Notes: generated from the letters alone by a model not told the origin. DNA of 35,353 nucleotides from Thalassococcus profundi (GCF_003344785.1 NZ_QPMK01000009.1:1-35353), one strand, 5' to 3'; counted from the stretch's first letter, positions 16,450 to 25,149 are shown. Numbers and translations are program-made.

Positions 16450-19254
16450 TCAGCGACCGATCGACCACCAGCCGCGCTTCTTCGGCTTGGCGTCACCCTC
16501 GTCGCTGCCGGCCTCTGCGGGTTCCAGCGGCTTGTCCTCTGCCGCAGCCGGCTCCGGCGTCGGCGTGGGCTCCGGCATCGGCGCGGGCTCCGGCATCGGC
16601 GCGGGCTCGGGCGCTTCTTCGCTCACCACGTTGAGCTCTTCCTCGACCGGCGGCGCCACCGGGGCGGCGGTGCCTTCGTCGGGCTGCTCGATGGCCTCGG
16701 GTTCGGCCAGCGCGCCCTGGTCGAGCGCCGCATCCACCGGCGCGGGCGCCTCCTCTGCGGGCTGCGGCTCTTCAGCGACCGGTTCGGGCGCCGGGGCCTT
16801 CTTGCGGCTGCGCGAGCGCTTGGGCTTGGGCGCCTCCGCGGCCACGGCCTCCTCGGCGGCGGGGGCGGCCTCCTCGGCGGGGGCCTCCTCGGCCAGTGCG
16901 GCCTCCTCGGTCTTCTTCGACCGGGACCGCGAGCGGCTGCGCTTGGGCTTCGGCGCGTCCTCGGCAGGCGTTTCCCCCGCGACGGTTTCGGACTGGGCGG
17001 CCTCGGACTGCCCGGAGTCGGCCTCGGCGGTTTCCGGCTGTGCCTCGCTCTCCTGCTCCGCACCGGAGTCCTGCGTGTTCCCGTTCTCGCCGTTGTCCCC
17101 GTTATCCGAGGATTTGCTGCGGCTGCGGCGGCGGCGGCGGCGTCGCTTCTTCGGCTTGCCGTCTTCCTGGCCGTTCTCGCCGGTGTCGGACGGGCTCTGC
17201 GCCTTGTCTTTCTGGGCATTCGCGGCGGCGGCTTCGGCCGCCTCTTCGGCGGCGGCCTCGGCTTCGTCATCGTCCCAGGCCGATCCCTGGTCCTCGTCCA
17301 CCTGATCCATCAGCGAGGTGTCGACCGACACCACCTGGCCGATGGCCTCGGGCACGGAGCGGGTCGCGGTCTTGAATTTCTCCATGGAGAAATCCGGGCT
17401 GACCAGATGCGCGTCGCCTTCGATCCGCACCGCCATGCCGTAGCGCAGCTCGATCTGGGCGATGTGTTCGCGTTTCTGGTTCATCAGGTAGTTGGCGATG
17501 CCCACCGGGCATTTCACCAGCACCTCGCGCGAGCGTTTGCGCACGCCTTCCTCTTCGATCTGGCGCAGCACCTGCAGGGCGAGGTTGTCGTCGGACCGGA
17601 TGAGGCCGGTGCCATGGCAGGACGGGCACGGCGCCGTCGTCGCCTCGATCATGCCGGGGCGCAGGCGCTGACGGCTCATTTCGAGCAGGCCGAACCCGCT
17701 GATCCGCCCCACCTGGATGCGGGCGCGGTCGGTCTTGAGCTTGTCCTTGAGCTTCTTCTCCACGGCGGCGTTGTTCTTGCGCTCGTCCATGTCGATGAAG
17801 TCGATCACGATCAGGCCCGCAAGGTCGCGCAGGCGCAGCTGACGCGCCACTTCCTCGGCGGCCTCGAGGTTGGTCTTGGTCGCCGTTTCCTCGATCGAGC
17901 CTTCCTTGGTGGCACGCCCGGAGTTCACGTCGATGGCGACCAGCGCCTCGGTCACGCCGATGACGATGTAGCCGCCGGATTTCAGCTGCACCGTCGGGTT
18001 GAACATCGAGCTGAGGTACGATTCGACCTGGTAGCGCGCGAAAAGCGGCATGGCGTCGGCGTAATGCTTCACGTTCTTGGCGTGGGACGGCATGATCATC
18101 TTCATGAAGTCCTTGGCGATGCGGTAACCGCGCTCGCCCTCCACGAAGACCTCGTCGATCTCGCGATTGTAGAGGTCGCGGATCGAGCGTTTGATCAGGT
18201 CGCCCTCTTCGTAGATCTTTGCGGGCGCGATGGATTTCAGCGTCAGCTCGCGGATCTGCTCCCACAGGCGCTGCAGGTATTCGTAATCGCGCTTGATCTC
18301 GGTCTTGGTGCGCTTGGCGCCGGCGGTGCGGATGATCAGACCCGCGCCCTTCGGCACGTCGATCTCGCTCGCGGTGGCCTTGAGCTTGGAGCGGTCGGCG
18401 GCGTTGGTGATCTTGCGGCTGATGCCGCCGCCGCGGGCGGTGTTGGGCATCAGGACGCAGTAGCGCCCGGCAAGGCTCAGGTAGGTGGTGAGCGCCGCCC
18501 CCTTGTTGCCGCGCTCTTCCTTGACGACCTGTACCAGCAGGATCTGCCGGACCTTGATGACTTCCTGGATCTTGTAGCGGCGGGCACGCGGCTTGCGGAC
18601 CGGGCGCAGGTCTTCCTCGGTGTCGTCGTCGGCGACGCTTTCGATGTCGCTGTCCTTGTCGGACGCGCTCGGGGCGTCGTCGTCCTCGGCATCGTCGCCG
18701 TCGTCGGACTGGTCGTCGGCGGGCTCTTCCACCGGCGTTTCGGCCACGGTCTCCATCGGCGACAGGCCTTCGGCATCCTCGGATGCCTCGGTCTCCGAGA
18801 TCTCGTCCTCGCCAAGGTCGATGGTTTCCATCCCGGCGATGTCCTGCGTCGCGGTTTCGTCCTGCGACGTCGACTTTTCGGCCTTGGTGGCACTGCGCGA
18901 CCGCGAGCGGCTGCGCGGGGAGCGCTTGGGCTTCTCGTCCTCGTCCTCGCGGCGCTGCGCGTCGGCCAGCGCCTGCTCTTCCTCCATCAGCGCCTGACGG
19001 TCGGCGATGGGGATCTGGTAGTAATCCGGATGAATTTCGGAGAACGCCAGGAACCCATGGCGGTTGCCGCCGTAATCGACGAAGGCCGCCTGTAGCGACG
19101 GTTCGACCCGGGTTACCTTTGCGAGATAGATGTTGCCAGCAAGCTGGCGTTTGTTCTCGGATTCAAAATCGAATTCCTCGACCTTGTTTCCGTCCACCAC
19201 CACGACGCGGGTTTCCTCCGCGTGGGTGGCGTCGATAAGCATTTTCTTAGCCAT
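16450..19254 (-). CDS. rne: Ribonuclease E
   Basis: A 934-residue endoribonuclease, the core of the RNA degradosome. The S1 domain (about 35-90 plus the region after 215) is interrupted by a long acidic, low-complexity insertion, as in alphaproteobacterial enzymes. Catalytic aspartates align to D442 (AIDVNSGRAT) and D485 (VIDFIDM); the zinc link is CPSCHGTG at 543-550. The C-terminal third is disordered, with basic clusters (KKRRRRRRRSRSKS, KRSRSRSRSKK, KRSRSRKK) and Pro/Glu-rich repeats (PEPAPMPEPAPMPEP), the expected scaffold for RNA, helicase or exonuclease partners. The start at 19254 (MAKKMLIDATHAEE) agrees with relatives; an in-frame ATG seven codons earlier is possible. The long leader upstream allows feedback by its own cleavage, as known for E. 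coli rne. Confidence 0.95.
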   Translation of the reverse strand: MAKKMLIDATHAEETRVVVVDGNKVEEFDFESENKRQLAGNIYLAKVTRVEPSLQAAFVDYGGNRHGFLAFSEIHPDYYQIPIADRQALMEEEQALADAQRREDEDEKPKRSPRSRSRSRSATKAEKSTSQDETATQDIAGMETIDLGEDEISETEASEDAEGLSPMETVAETPVEEPADDQSDDGDDAEDDDAPSASDKDSDIESVADDDTEEDLRPVRKPRARRYKIQEVIKVRQILLVQVVKEERGNKGAALTTYLSLAGRYCVLMPNTARGGGISRKITNAADRSKLKATASEIDVPKGAGLIIRTAGAKRTKTEIKRDYEYLQRLWEQIRELTLKSIAPAKIYEEGDLIKRSIRDLYNREIDEVFVEGERGYRIAKDFMKMIMPSHAKNVKHYADAMPLFARYQVESYLSSMFNPTVQLKSGGYIVIGVTEALVAIDVNSGRATKEGSIEETATKTNLEAAEEVARQLRLRDLAGLIVIDFIDMDERKNNAAVEKKLKDKLKTDRARIQVGRISGFGLLEMSRQRLRPGMIEATTAPCPSCHGTGLIRSDDNLALQVLRQIEEEGVRKRSREVLVKCPVGIANYLMNQKREHIAQIELRYGMAVRIEGDAHLVSPDFSMEKFKTATRSVPEAIGQVVSVDTSLMDQVDEDQGSAWDDDEAEAAAEEAAEAAAANAQKDKAQSPSDTGENGQEDGKPKKRRRRRRRSRSKSSDNGDNGENGNTQDSGAEQESEAQPETAEADSGQSEAAQSETVAGETPAEDAPKPKRSRSRSRSKKTEEAALAEEAPAEEAAPAAEEAVAAEAPKPKRSRSRKKAPAPEPVAEEPQPAEEAPAPVDAALDQGALAEPEAIEQPDEGTAAPVAPPVEEELNVVSEEAPEPAPMPEPAPMPEPTPTPEPAAAEDKPLEPAEAGSDEGDAKPKKRGWWSIGR

Positions 19255-19804
19255 ATGATCCAATTGCACACCCATATGGCGCCCGGCCCCCGTGAGGGCA
19301 GCGCATGCGGGTGGTGTCTTGTCTGAGCGAGGGGATGCGCGCAGACGGGCACGGACCTTGACGGGTCTGCCATGTGCCTCACTGTCGTCGCGCGCTTCAT
19401 CGCGGTTCTTCTCCGACGCATGTCGCGGGGTGTGAGCCCGGCTGCGCCCATTATAAGCCCGTCGCTGTCGCGTCCGGGCGGACTTGCTGGCCCTGGGGCC
19501 TGATCGGTCTGTCCAGAGATCGGGGCTGTGCCCTGAAACCGTCTGTCCAGCGAAACTCTCGTGTGGCGCCTCCGTTCGGGACGGAGCGCAGCCTGACAGA
19601 CAGCATAATGCCAGCGGATGCGAAATGACAATGGGCAATCGACGACAACCTGACGCCAATGCGCGACAGGTCGGGGATGCGGGCGGACACCGGCTGCGTG
19701 GCGCCGATTCCTCAGATTGGACATGCGGTTCTACCAGAATGGACAACTCGCGCGTTGCCGCTGCCGCGGCAGGGTTTCTAATCGGCCAACGGAGGAGACC
19801 AGAC
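19255..19804. other. 550-bp divergent control region between rne and the dehydrogenase row
   Basis: I see no protein gene supported here; open frames on both strands lack family resemblance. The stretch holds the candidate rne -10 box, two exact copies of GTCTGTCCAG (19507-19516 and 19541-19550, 34 bp apart), an inverted GACAGAC (19595-19601) and a CATAAT (19604-19609) that might be a plus-strand -10. A strong GGAGGAG ribosome site at 19791-19797 serves the short leader ORF at 19805. Confidence 0.55.
19450..19455 (-). promoter_or_regulatory. Candidate -10 element for rne
   Basis: The minus strand reads a consensus TATAAT here, rare in this GC-rich DNA, 195 bp upstream of the rne start. No good -35 box is seen at 16-18 bp. 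If used, it gives a leader of about 190 nt. Confidence 0.4.
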
Positions 19805-19849
19805 ATGCGACATTCACCTTGCGACGATTCCCGGCGGGCGGTGCGCTGA
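19805..19849 (+). CDS. Possible 14-codon leader ORF, coupled to the dehydrogenase
   Basis: ATG 19805 lies 7 nt after the best ribosome site in the region (GGAGGAG, 19791-19797) and reads MRHSPCDDSRRAVR before TGA at 19847-19849. That stop overlaps the dehydrogenase ATG (TGATG), whereas the dehydrogenase itself has only a weak GGCGG site. The arrangement implies ribosomes load at the leader and reinitiate. It has four arginines, two coded by adjacent CGG. Alternatively the dehydrogenase starts further upstream in its own frame, but its family N-terminus begins exactly at 19849. Confidence 0.5.
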   Translation: MRHSPCDDSRRAVR

Positions 19850-20715
19850 TGCGGGTGGGGTTTGTTGGGCTGGGACGGATGGGCGCGCACATGGCGCGCA
19901 ACCTCGCCGGCGCCGGGCACGAATTGACGCTGTGGAACCGGTCCGCGCACAAGGCCCATGCCCTCGGCGTTGAGATTGGCTGCGCCGTTGCCGCGACGCC
20001 GCGGGCCCTGTCGGACAGTGCCGACGTGGTGGTCACGATGCTGGCCGACGATCCGTCCTCCGAGGCGGTGCACGGCGGGACCGACGGGCTTTTCGCCGGG
20101 GCCGCGCGTCTCTTCGTCGAGATGGGCACCATGAGCCCCGGCCACATCGCCCGGCTGGTGGCCGACGCCCCAACCGGTGCGCGGGTGATCGACGCGCCGG
20201 TCTCGGGGGCCACGCAGGCCGCCGCCGATGCGCAACTGCTGATCATGGCGGGCTGCACGCCCGAGGAGGCGACACCCCTCGCCCCGCTTTTCGATGCCCT
20301 TGGCCGCAAGACGCTGTGTCTCGGGTCCGCGGGCAGCGGCGCGGTTATGAAGCTGGCGGTCAATTCCCTGATCCACGGGCTTAACCAGACCCTGGCCGAG
20401 GCGATGAGCCTCGCGCAGGCCGCGGGCATCGCCCCCGACGCCGCCTTTGACGTGATCGAAGCCAGCGCCGCCGCCGCCCCGATGCTGAGCTACCGCCGGC
20501 CGCTTTATCTGGACGAGGCCGCGCACGAGGTGACCTTCACCGTGGCGCTGGCGCGCAAGGACATGGAGGTGACGGCGGAGCTGGCAGAGGCTCTGGGCAC
20601 CGCGATGCCGCAAGGGCTCATCACGCTCGACACCCTCAGACAGGCCGAGGCGCAGGGATACGGCGCCCGCGACATGGCCGCGATCCTGACCTACATGCGA
20701 AAGGAGATCTCATGA
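19849..20715 (+). CDS. 3-hydroxyisobutyrate dehydrogenase-family oxidoreductase
   Basis: A 288-residue beta-hydroxyacid dehydrogenase. The Rossmann motif GLGRMG is at 7-12, the substrate loop DAPVSGA replaces the usual DAPVSGG, and the catalytic lysine is K168 with N172 in MKLAVNSL. The enzymes oxidise 3-hydroxyisobutyrate, tartronate semialdehyde or related acids with NAD(P). The substrate is not determined by the sequence; the ThuA-like partner gene, overlapping by 4 bp, suggests carbohydrate-derived acids rather than valine breakdown. Confidence 0.88.
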   Translation: MRVGFVGLGRMGAHMARNLAGAGHELTLWNRSAHKAHALGVEIGCAVAATPRALSDSADVVVTMLADDPSSEAVHGGTDGLFAGAARLFVEMGTMSPGHIARLVADAPTGARVIDAPVSGATQAAADAQLLIMAGCTPEEATPLAPLFDALGRKTLCLGSAGSGAVMKLAVNSLIHGLNQTLAEAMSLAQAAGIAPDAAFDVIEASAAAAPMLSYRRPLYLDEAAHEVTFTVALARKDMEVTAELAEALGTAMPQGLITLDTLRQAEAQGYGARDMAAILTYMRKEIS

Positions 20716-21422
20716 AAGCCGCATTGTTCGTCGGTGGATGGGAAGGCCACACCCCCACCCATTTCGCCGACTGGTACCGCGACCTGCTGACCGCGAACGG
20801 GTTCGAGGTCGATGTCTACGACACGCTGGAGCCGCTGGAGCGGCCCGAAGGGATGGCCGACGTCGACCTGATCACGCCGATCTGGTCCTCGGCCCGGTCC
20901 GGCCACCAGGAAGAGTTCGGTAACATGACCAAGCCACAGGAAGACGGGCTGTTGCAACTCATCGGCAATGGCTGCGGTCTGGCGGGCTGGCACGGGCACA
21001 TGGGCGACGCCTTCCGCGACCGGCCGACCTATCATTTCCTGATCGGCGGTCAGTTCGTGGCGCATCCGCCGGGCTGGCCCGACAACCTGCAGCCGCGCGA
21101 GGATTACATCGACTACGACGTGACGATCTGCAAACCGGACGATCCCATCGTGCAGGGCATCCGCAGCTTCCGCCTGACCACCGAGCAGTATTACATGCTG
21201 GTCGATCCGTCGAACGAGGTGCTGGCGACGACGACCTTTTCCGGCGATCACCTGTGGTGGATCGAGGGCACGGTGATCCCGGTGGTCTGGAAACGCCGCT
21301 GGGACAAAGGCCGGGTATTCTACTGCTCCATCGGGCACGAGCTCGACGACCTGAAGGTGCCGCAGGTGACCGAGATCATCCGCCGCGGCGCGCTCTGGGC
21401 GGCGAAGGGCAGAACGGCCTGA
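20712..21422 (+). CDS. ThuA-domain protein
   Basis: A 236-residue protein of the ThuA family, which adopts a class I glutamine-amidotransferase-like fold and was named for trehalose utilisation in Sinorhizobium. The start has KAALFVGGWEGHTPTHF, the middle GLAGWHGHMGDAFRD, and the end GRVFYCSIGHELDDL, all typical. The biochemical role of the family is unsettled, with glycoside or keto-sugar chemistry suggested. ATG 20712 overlaps the dehydrogenase stop (ATGA), so both proteins are made together. It is the last gene before a gene-free stretch. Confidence 0.85.
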   Translation: MKAALFVGGWEGHTPTHFADWYRDLLTANGFEVDVYDTLEPLERPEGMADVDLITPIWSSARSGHQEEFGNMTKPQEDGLLQLIGNGCGLAGWHGHMGDAFRDRPTYHFLIGGQFVAHPPGWPDNLQPREDYIDYDVTICKPDDPIVQGIRSFRLTTEQYYMLVDPSNEVLATTTFSGDHLWWIEGTVIPVVWKRRWDKGRVFYCSIGHELDDLKVPQVTEIIRRGALWAAKGRTA

Positions 21423-21914
21423 AGGGAGGCTTATGGCGTTTCGCGTAAAATCTGGATCACCAACGCCGCCTGAACTTAAAGGTATCAACGCGTCAGGTGA
21501 TGCATCTCGATTCACGTCAAACGCAAAACGCTCTGGCTGCGCCGCGCGTCATCATGCGCGCCTGCAGCCGCGCATCCAATGCCCGGCGACCGGGTTCGGC
21601 CTTGCCACCCCTCCTGCCGGGAGCGGCAAGGCCGAACCACGGCACGGCGATTTGGCGGGGCTGTCGCACCGTCTACAGAACGCCCGGGCTGGGCAGGCAC
21701 CGGCTCGATCGTCGCAGACGAACATCGAAAGCCGCACGACACGTCGCAGGCGCCGTGCCAGCCCCGCACCCGAATGCGGCGTTCGGGTTTCGCCAGGCAC
21801 GCAGCCGAAACCGCGAACGGATCGGGCTGCGATAAAGCGCTTGCGCGGACAGGTCCGATTCGCCCCCCGGCGCGGCACCGACGCGACCCCACCTTCGGGA
21901 TGATTTTCGGCGGC
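21423..21914. other. 492-bp gene-free stretch between convergent genes
   Basis: It lies between the ThuA-like gene and the acyl-CoA ligase, which converge. The first 100 bp are noticeably less GC-rich. An ATG at 21433 with a GGGAGG site opens a 156-codon frame, but its codon use and sequence do not look like a protein gene. The rest holds a 14-bp inverted repeat (21593-21638) and a 7-bp hairpin, ACCCGAA (21768-21774) with TTCGGGT (21782-21788). Neither is followed by a T run. I see no RNA gene. Confidence 0.6.
21593..21638. repeat. 14-bp perfect inverted repeat
   Basis: GGTTCGGCCTTGCC (21593-21606) is exactly complementary to GGCAAGGCCGAACC (21625-21638). The 18-nt loop contains a smaller CTCC/GGAG hairpin. 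It is the most stable structure in the gap and could end or stabilise either convergent transcript, or be a remnant of a mobile repeat. Confidence 0.75.
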
Positions 21915-23426
21915 TTAGTCGCTCAGAAGACCCGCGAAATGGCTCAGCAGCTTGTGCTTGAGGATCTTGCCCGTTGCGGCGGCCGGCAGCACGTCGACGA
22001 TGTAGATGCGGCTGGGGCGCTTGTAGGCCGACAGCGTCCGGGCGGCGAAATCGCGCAGCTCGTCGGGTGTCACGGTGCCGCGACACTGGACGAAAGCCAG
22101 CACGTCCTCGTTGCCGTCCCGGGCCCGCCCGATCACCGCGCATTGCACCACCGCCGGGTGATCGTTCAGCGCCGCTTCGACCTCGGGTGGATAGACGTTG
22201 AAGCCGCCGCGGATGATCAGCTCCTTCGCGCGCCCGACGATGTGCAGCCGCCCGACGTCGTCGATGCGCCCCAGATCGCCGGTGCGCAGAAAGCCGTCGC
22301 CGGTCATCGCCTGGGCGGTGGCCTGCGGGTTGCGGAAATAGCCTTGCATGACATGCGGACCGCGGGTCTGCACCTCGCCCACGCCCTCGGCAGTGCCGAC
22401 CGAGGTGTCGAGCCGCACCTCGACCCCCGGCAGCGGCGGGCCGACGCTGGTGTCGGGATCGCCGATGGCGTTGCGCGTGCCGCTGACCCCGGCGGTGCTT
22501 TCGGTCATGCCGTAGCCGTTCTGAAGCGGGATGCCGTAGAAGGCTTCGGCCTTGCGCTTCCAGGCCGGATCAAGGGGTGCCGCACCGGAGGAGACATAGC
22601 GCAGCCGCGCGGAGTCGAGCCGGGTGTGCCCGTGTTCGGCGGCATAAGCCATGAGCAGTGCATGCATCTGCGGCACCGCAGGGACCACCGTCGCCCCGGC
22701 GCGCAGCGCCTCATAGAGCGCTTCCGCAGAGAAGCGCGCGGCCAGTTGCACGGTTGCCCCGGCGAAAGCCGACGCCATGAGCATCGAGGCAAGCCCGAAG
22801 ACATGGGTGAGCGGCAGCGCGCCGTAGACTTGATCCGCCGGGGTCAGATCGCGCAGGGTGGCCGAAGCACGGGCGGCGAAGATCAGGTTGCCGTGGCTCA
22901 GCATGACGCCCTTGGGATCGCCGGTGGTGCCGGTGGTGTAGAGCAGCACCGCCGTACCCGCCAACGGCTCTGCCGCGCCCGCCGCGAAGCGCTGCCCGTA
23001 AAGCGCGTCACAGCCGCAAAGCTCGGGCCCGGCGCCGGCGGCATCGGCATGGGCGGCGGCCTCTTTCGAGGCGCCGATGGTGTAGAGCACAAGTTTCGGA
23101 TCGGCATGGGCCTGGATGCGTGCCAGTTCGACGGCGGACATGCGCGCGTTCACCGGCACGGCGATGGCACCGATGCGACTGCACGCCATCAGCACGACCG
23201 CCACTTCGAGGCAGTTCTCTGCCACGATCATCACCCGGTCCCCGGCAGCGATCCCGGCCTCGGCCAACTGGTTGGCCTTGCTATGGCTGAGCGTGGCATA
23301 CTCTGCCCAGGTGACCGCGCGCCCGTCGCCGTCGATCACCGCAACCGCGTCGGGCCGCTGCTCTGCCTGCCGGTCGAGCATCCGGTGAATCCGTGTGAAA
23401 TCATTCATTTGCGTGGCGTCTTTCAT
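21915..23426 (-). CDS. Acyl-CoA ligase (class I adenylate-forming)
   Basis: A 503-residue AMP-forming ligase joining an organic acid to CoA with ATP. Motifs: YTTGTTGDPKG at 163-173, GYGMTEST in the middle, TGDLGRID, then GRAKELIIRGGFNVYPPEVE and the catalytic lysine K487 in ATGKILK. Length fits FadD/PimA-like acyl-CoA ligases. The start at 23426 is chosen because earlier in-frame codons (up to 23531) code a Cys/Arg-rich stretch unlike the family; 23408 is also possible. It is the last gene of the TRAP-beta-oxidation operon, 108 bp after the thioesterase, and would activate the imported acid. Chain-length preference is not readable. Confidence 0.9.
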   Translation of the reverse strand: MKDATQMNDFTRIHRMLDRQAEQRPDAVAVIDGDGRAVTWAEYATLSHSKANQLAEAGIAAGDRVMIVAENCLEVAVVLMACSRIGAIAVPVNARMSAVELARIQAHADPKLVLYTIGASKEAAAHADAAGAGPELCGCDALYGQRFAAGAAEPLAGTAVLLYTTGTTGDPKGVMLSHGNLIFAARASATLRDLTPADQVYGALPLTHVFGLASMLMASAFAGATVQLAARFSAEALYEALRAGATVVPAVPQMHALLMAYAAEHGHTRLDSARLRYVSSGAAPLDPAWKRKAEAFYGIPLQNGYGMTESTAGVSGTRNAIGDPDTSVGPPLPGVEVRLDTSVGTAEGVGEVQTRGPHVMQGYFRNPQATAQAMTGDGFLRTGDLGRIDDVGRLHIVGRAKELIIRGGFNVYPPEVEAALNDHPAVVQCAVIGRARDGNEDVLAFVQCRGTVTPDELRDFAARTLSAYKRPSRIYIVDVLPAAATGKILKHKLLSHFAGLLSD

Positions 23427-23534
23427 GCTTCTGGTAAAGTCTGGAGCCGCAGCCGGGCCAGCGTCGGCACTGGACTGGCCGCATGGCCCGGCGCGGCACC
23501 GCGCTGTGCGAACCTCGCCGGGACAGGACATCGG

Positions 23535-23960
23535 TCATGCGTCGCCCCCCGTGGCCAGCTTGTCCTGCGGCACGCGCTTGAAGACGCCGGTGGCGCTGGC
23601 GATGAGCCGGTCGGTGTCGTCGCGCAGCTCTCCGGCGATGAAGAGCAGCGACCGCCCGCCCCCCGTGACCCGACCCGTGGCGGTTACCCGGCTGCCTGAA
23701 TGCGCGGCGGCAACGAATTGCGTCGATAGCTGCACGGTCAGAAACGGCGCGCGGCCCGTGGCATCCACGGTCAGCGACCCCGTCGCCCCCATGGCGGAAT
23801 CGAGCAGCAGCCCCGCGATGCCGCCGTGCAGCACGTTGTGCCGGTTCACATGCGCCTCCGTCACGTCGAGCCAGCAGCGGGCCGAGCCGCCCTGCCCCGT
23901 CACCTCGATCACGTAGCCGATGCTGCGCTGGGTGCCGGTTTCGTCGCGGATCGTCTCCAT
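23535..23960 (-). CDS. PaaI-type hotdog thioesterase
   Basis: A 141-residue single hotdog domain with the motif HNVLHGGIAGLLLDSAMG (residues 41-58), including the HGG and the acidic D54 of PaaI enzymes. Such thioesterases hydrolyse stalled or dead-end acyl-CoA esters and free CoA. The ATG at 23960 follows the acyl-CoA dehydrogenase stop by 1 bp (TGAGATG), so it is translationally coupled. Within this operon it is likely a housekeeping valve that releases CoA when intermediates build up. Confidence 0.88.
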   Translation of the reverse strand: METIRDETGTQRSIGYVIEVTGQGGSARCWLDVTEAHVNRHNVLHGGIAGLLLDSAMGATGSLTVDATGRAPFLTVQLSTQFVAAAHSGSRVTATGRVTGGGRSLLFIAGELRDDTDRLIASATGVFKRVPQDKLATGGDA

Positions 23961-23961
23961 C

Positions 23962-25092
23962 TCAGGCGGCGGCGAGGCGGATGAAGCGTTCGAGGTGGTA
24001 GTCGGCATCACCGAAGCGGTGGTCGATCATCATCAGCCGCTTGGCCAGATGCGCCAGAGCGTATTCGCGTGTCATGCCGATGCCGCCGTGCATCTGGATC
24101 GATTCCTCGACCACCAGTTTGCCCACCCGCCCGATCAGGTTCTTGGCGGCGCTGACGTGGCGTTCGCGAATGGTCCGATCGGCCTCGAGATGCCCGGCGA
24201 GGTTGATGACGGCAGAGCGCGCCTGTTCGATCTCGATCAGCACGTCGGCCATGCGATGCTGCAACGCCTGGAACTTGCCGATGGGCTGGCCGAACTGCTT
24301 GCGGGTCTGCAGGTACTCGGTGGTGAGCGCGCGGATCGATTCCATCAGCCCCAGCGCCTCGGCGCAGACGGCGCAGGTGGCGCGGGCGTGGGCGGTCTCG
24401 ATGGCATCGAACGCGCCGCCTTCGGGTCCGATCAGCGCGTCGGCGGGCAGGTCCACGTCGACGAGGCTCAGCTCCGCGGCACGCCCGCCGCCGTTGACGG
24501 TGTAGTCGCGGGCCGAAAGGCCAGTGACGTCGAGCGGTACGAGGAAGAGCGACAACCCGTCGCGGTCCGCCACCGCGCCGGAGGTGCGGGCGCTGACGAC
24601 GGCGTGGGTCGCTGCGGGGGCATGAGGCACGACGGATTTGAGGCCGGTGAGCGTCCAGCCCTCGCCGGATTTCGCCGCCCTGGTGGTGACGCGGGACAGG
24701 TCGTAGCGGCTGCCCGGTTCCGCGTGGGCGTAGGTCAGGATGTCCCCGCCGATGATCGCTTCGATCCGGGCCTTCTGTTCGTCGGACCCCAGCGCCGCGA
24801 TCAGGCCGCCGGCGAGGATGCCTGTCTCGAGCAATGGCTCGAACGCCCCGGCGCGGCCCATCTCTTCGAAGGTGAGTGCGATGTCGAAGCCCGCGCCGCC
24901 GAAACCGCCGTCCTCCTCGGAAAACAGCGCCCCGATCACGCCCATCTCGGCCAGCCCCTGCCAGAGCGTTTCGGAATGGCCGGAGGCGCTTTCGGTCGCA
25001 TCTTCAAGCAGGTCGGGCGTCACGGTGTCGCGCAGGTAACGGCGCAGGCCGTCCTGCAGCATCTGGCGTTCTTCGGTCAGGGTGAAATTCAT
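23962..25092 (-). CDS. pimD: Acyl-CoA dehydrogenase, small subunit (PimD-like)
   Basis: A 376-residue FAD-dependent acyl-CoA dehydrogenase with the N-terminal helical domain, the middle beta domain and a C-terminal domain with RKQFGQPIGKFQALQHRMAD and IQMHGGIGMTREYALAHL. Its middle domain is degenerate, as in the second subunit of heteromeric enzymes. It is paired 57 bp behind a different acyl-CoA dehydrogenase, the arrangement of pimeloyl-CoA dehydrogenase PimC/PimD in Rhodopseudomonas palustris. An AGAGGA site precedes the ATG. The pair probably desaturates a dicarboxylyl-CoA or similar thioester; the substrate is inferred from gene order. Confidence 0.75.
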   Translation of the reverse strand: MNFTLTEERQMLQDGLRRYLRDTVTPDLLEDATESASGHSETLWQGLAEMGVIGALFSEEDGGFGGAGFDIALTFEEMGRAGAFEPLLETGILAGGLIAALGSDEQKARIEAIIGGDILTYAHAEPGSRYDLSRVTTRAAKSGEGWTLTGLKSVVPHAPAATHAVVSARTSGAVADRDGLSLFLVPLDVTGLSARDYTVNGGGRAAELSLVDVDLPADALIGPEGGAFDAIETAHARATCAVCAEALGLMESIRALTTEYLQTRKQFGQPIGKFQALQHRMADVLIEIEQARSAVINLAGHLEADRTIRERHVSAAKNLIGRVGKLVVEESIQMHGGIGMTREYALAHLAKRLMMIDHRFGDADYHLERFIRLAAA

Positions 25093-25149
25093 CGGGTGTC
25101 CTCTTGGTCATCGGGGCGCGGGCGCCGGGCGGGAGCGTGGGCCGTGGCC

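Noticed and set aside
17407-19095. 562-codon plus-strand frame opposite rne
   Set aside because: Shadow of the RNase E coding frame, without start context or motifs.
21433-21903. 156-codon frame after the ThuA gene with a GGGAGG site
   Set aside because: Codon use unlike neighbours, low-complexity basic sequence, and hairpins inside it; kept only as part of the gene-free stretch.
23427-23531. N-terminal extension of the acyl-CoA ligase from ATG 23531
   Set aside because: The extra 35 residues are Cys/Arg/Ala-rich and unlike adenylate-forming enzymes; later starts give the usual N-terminus.
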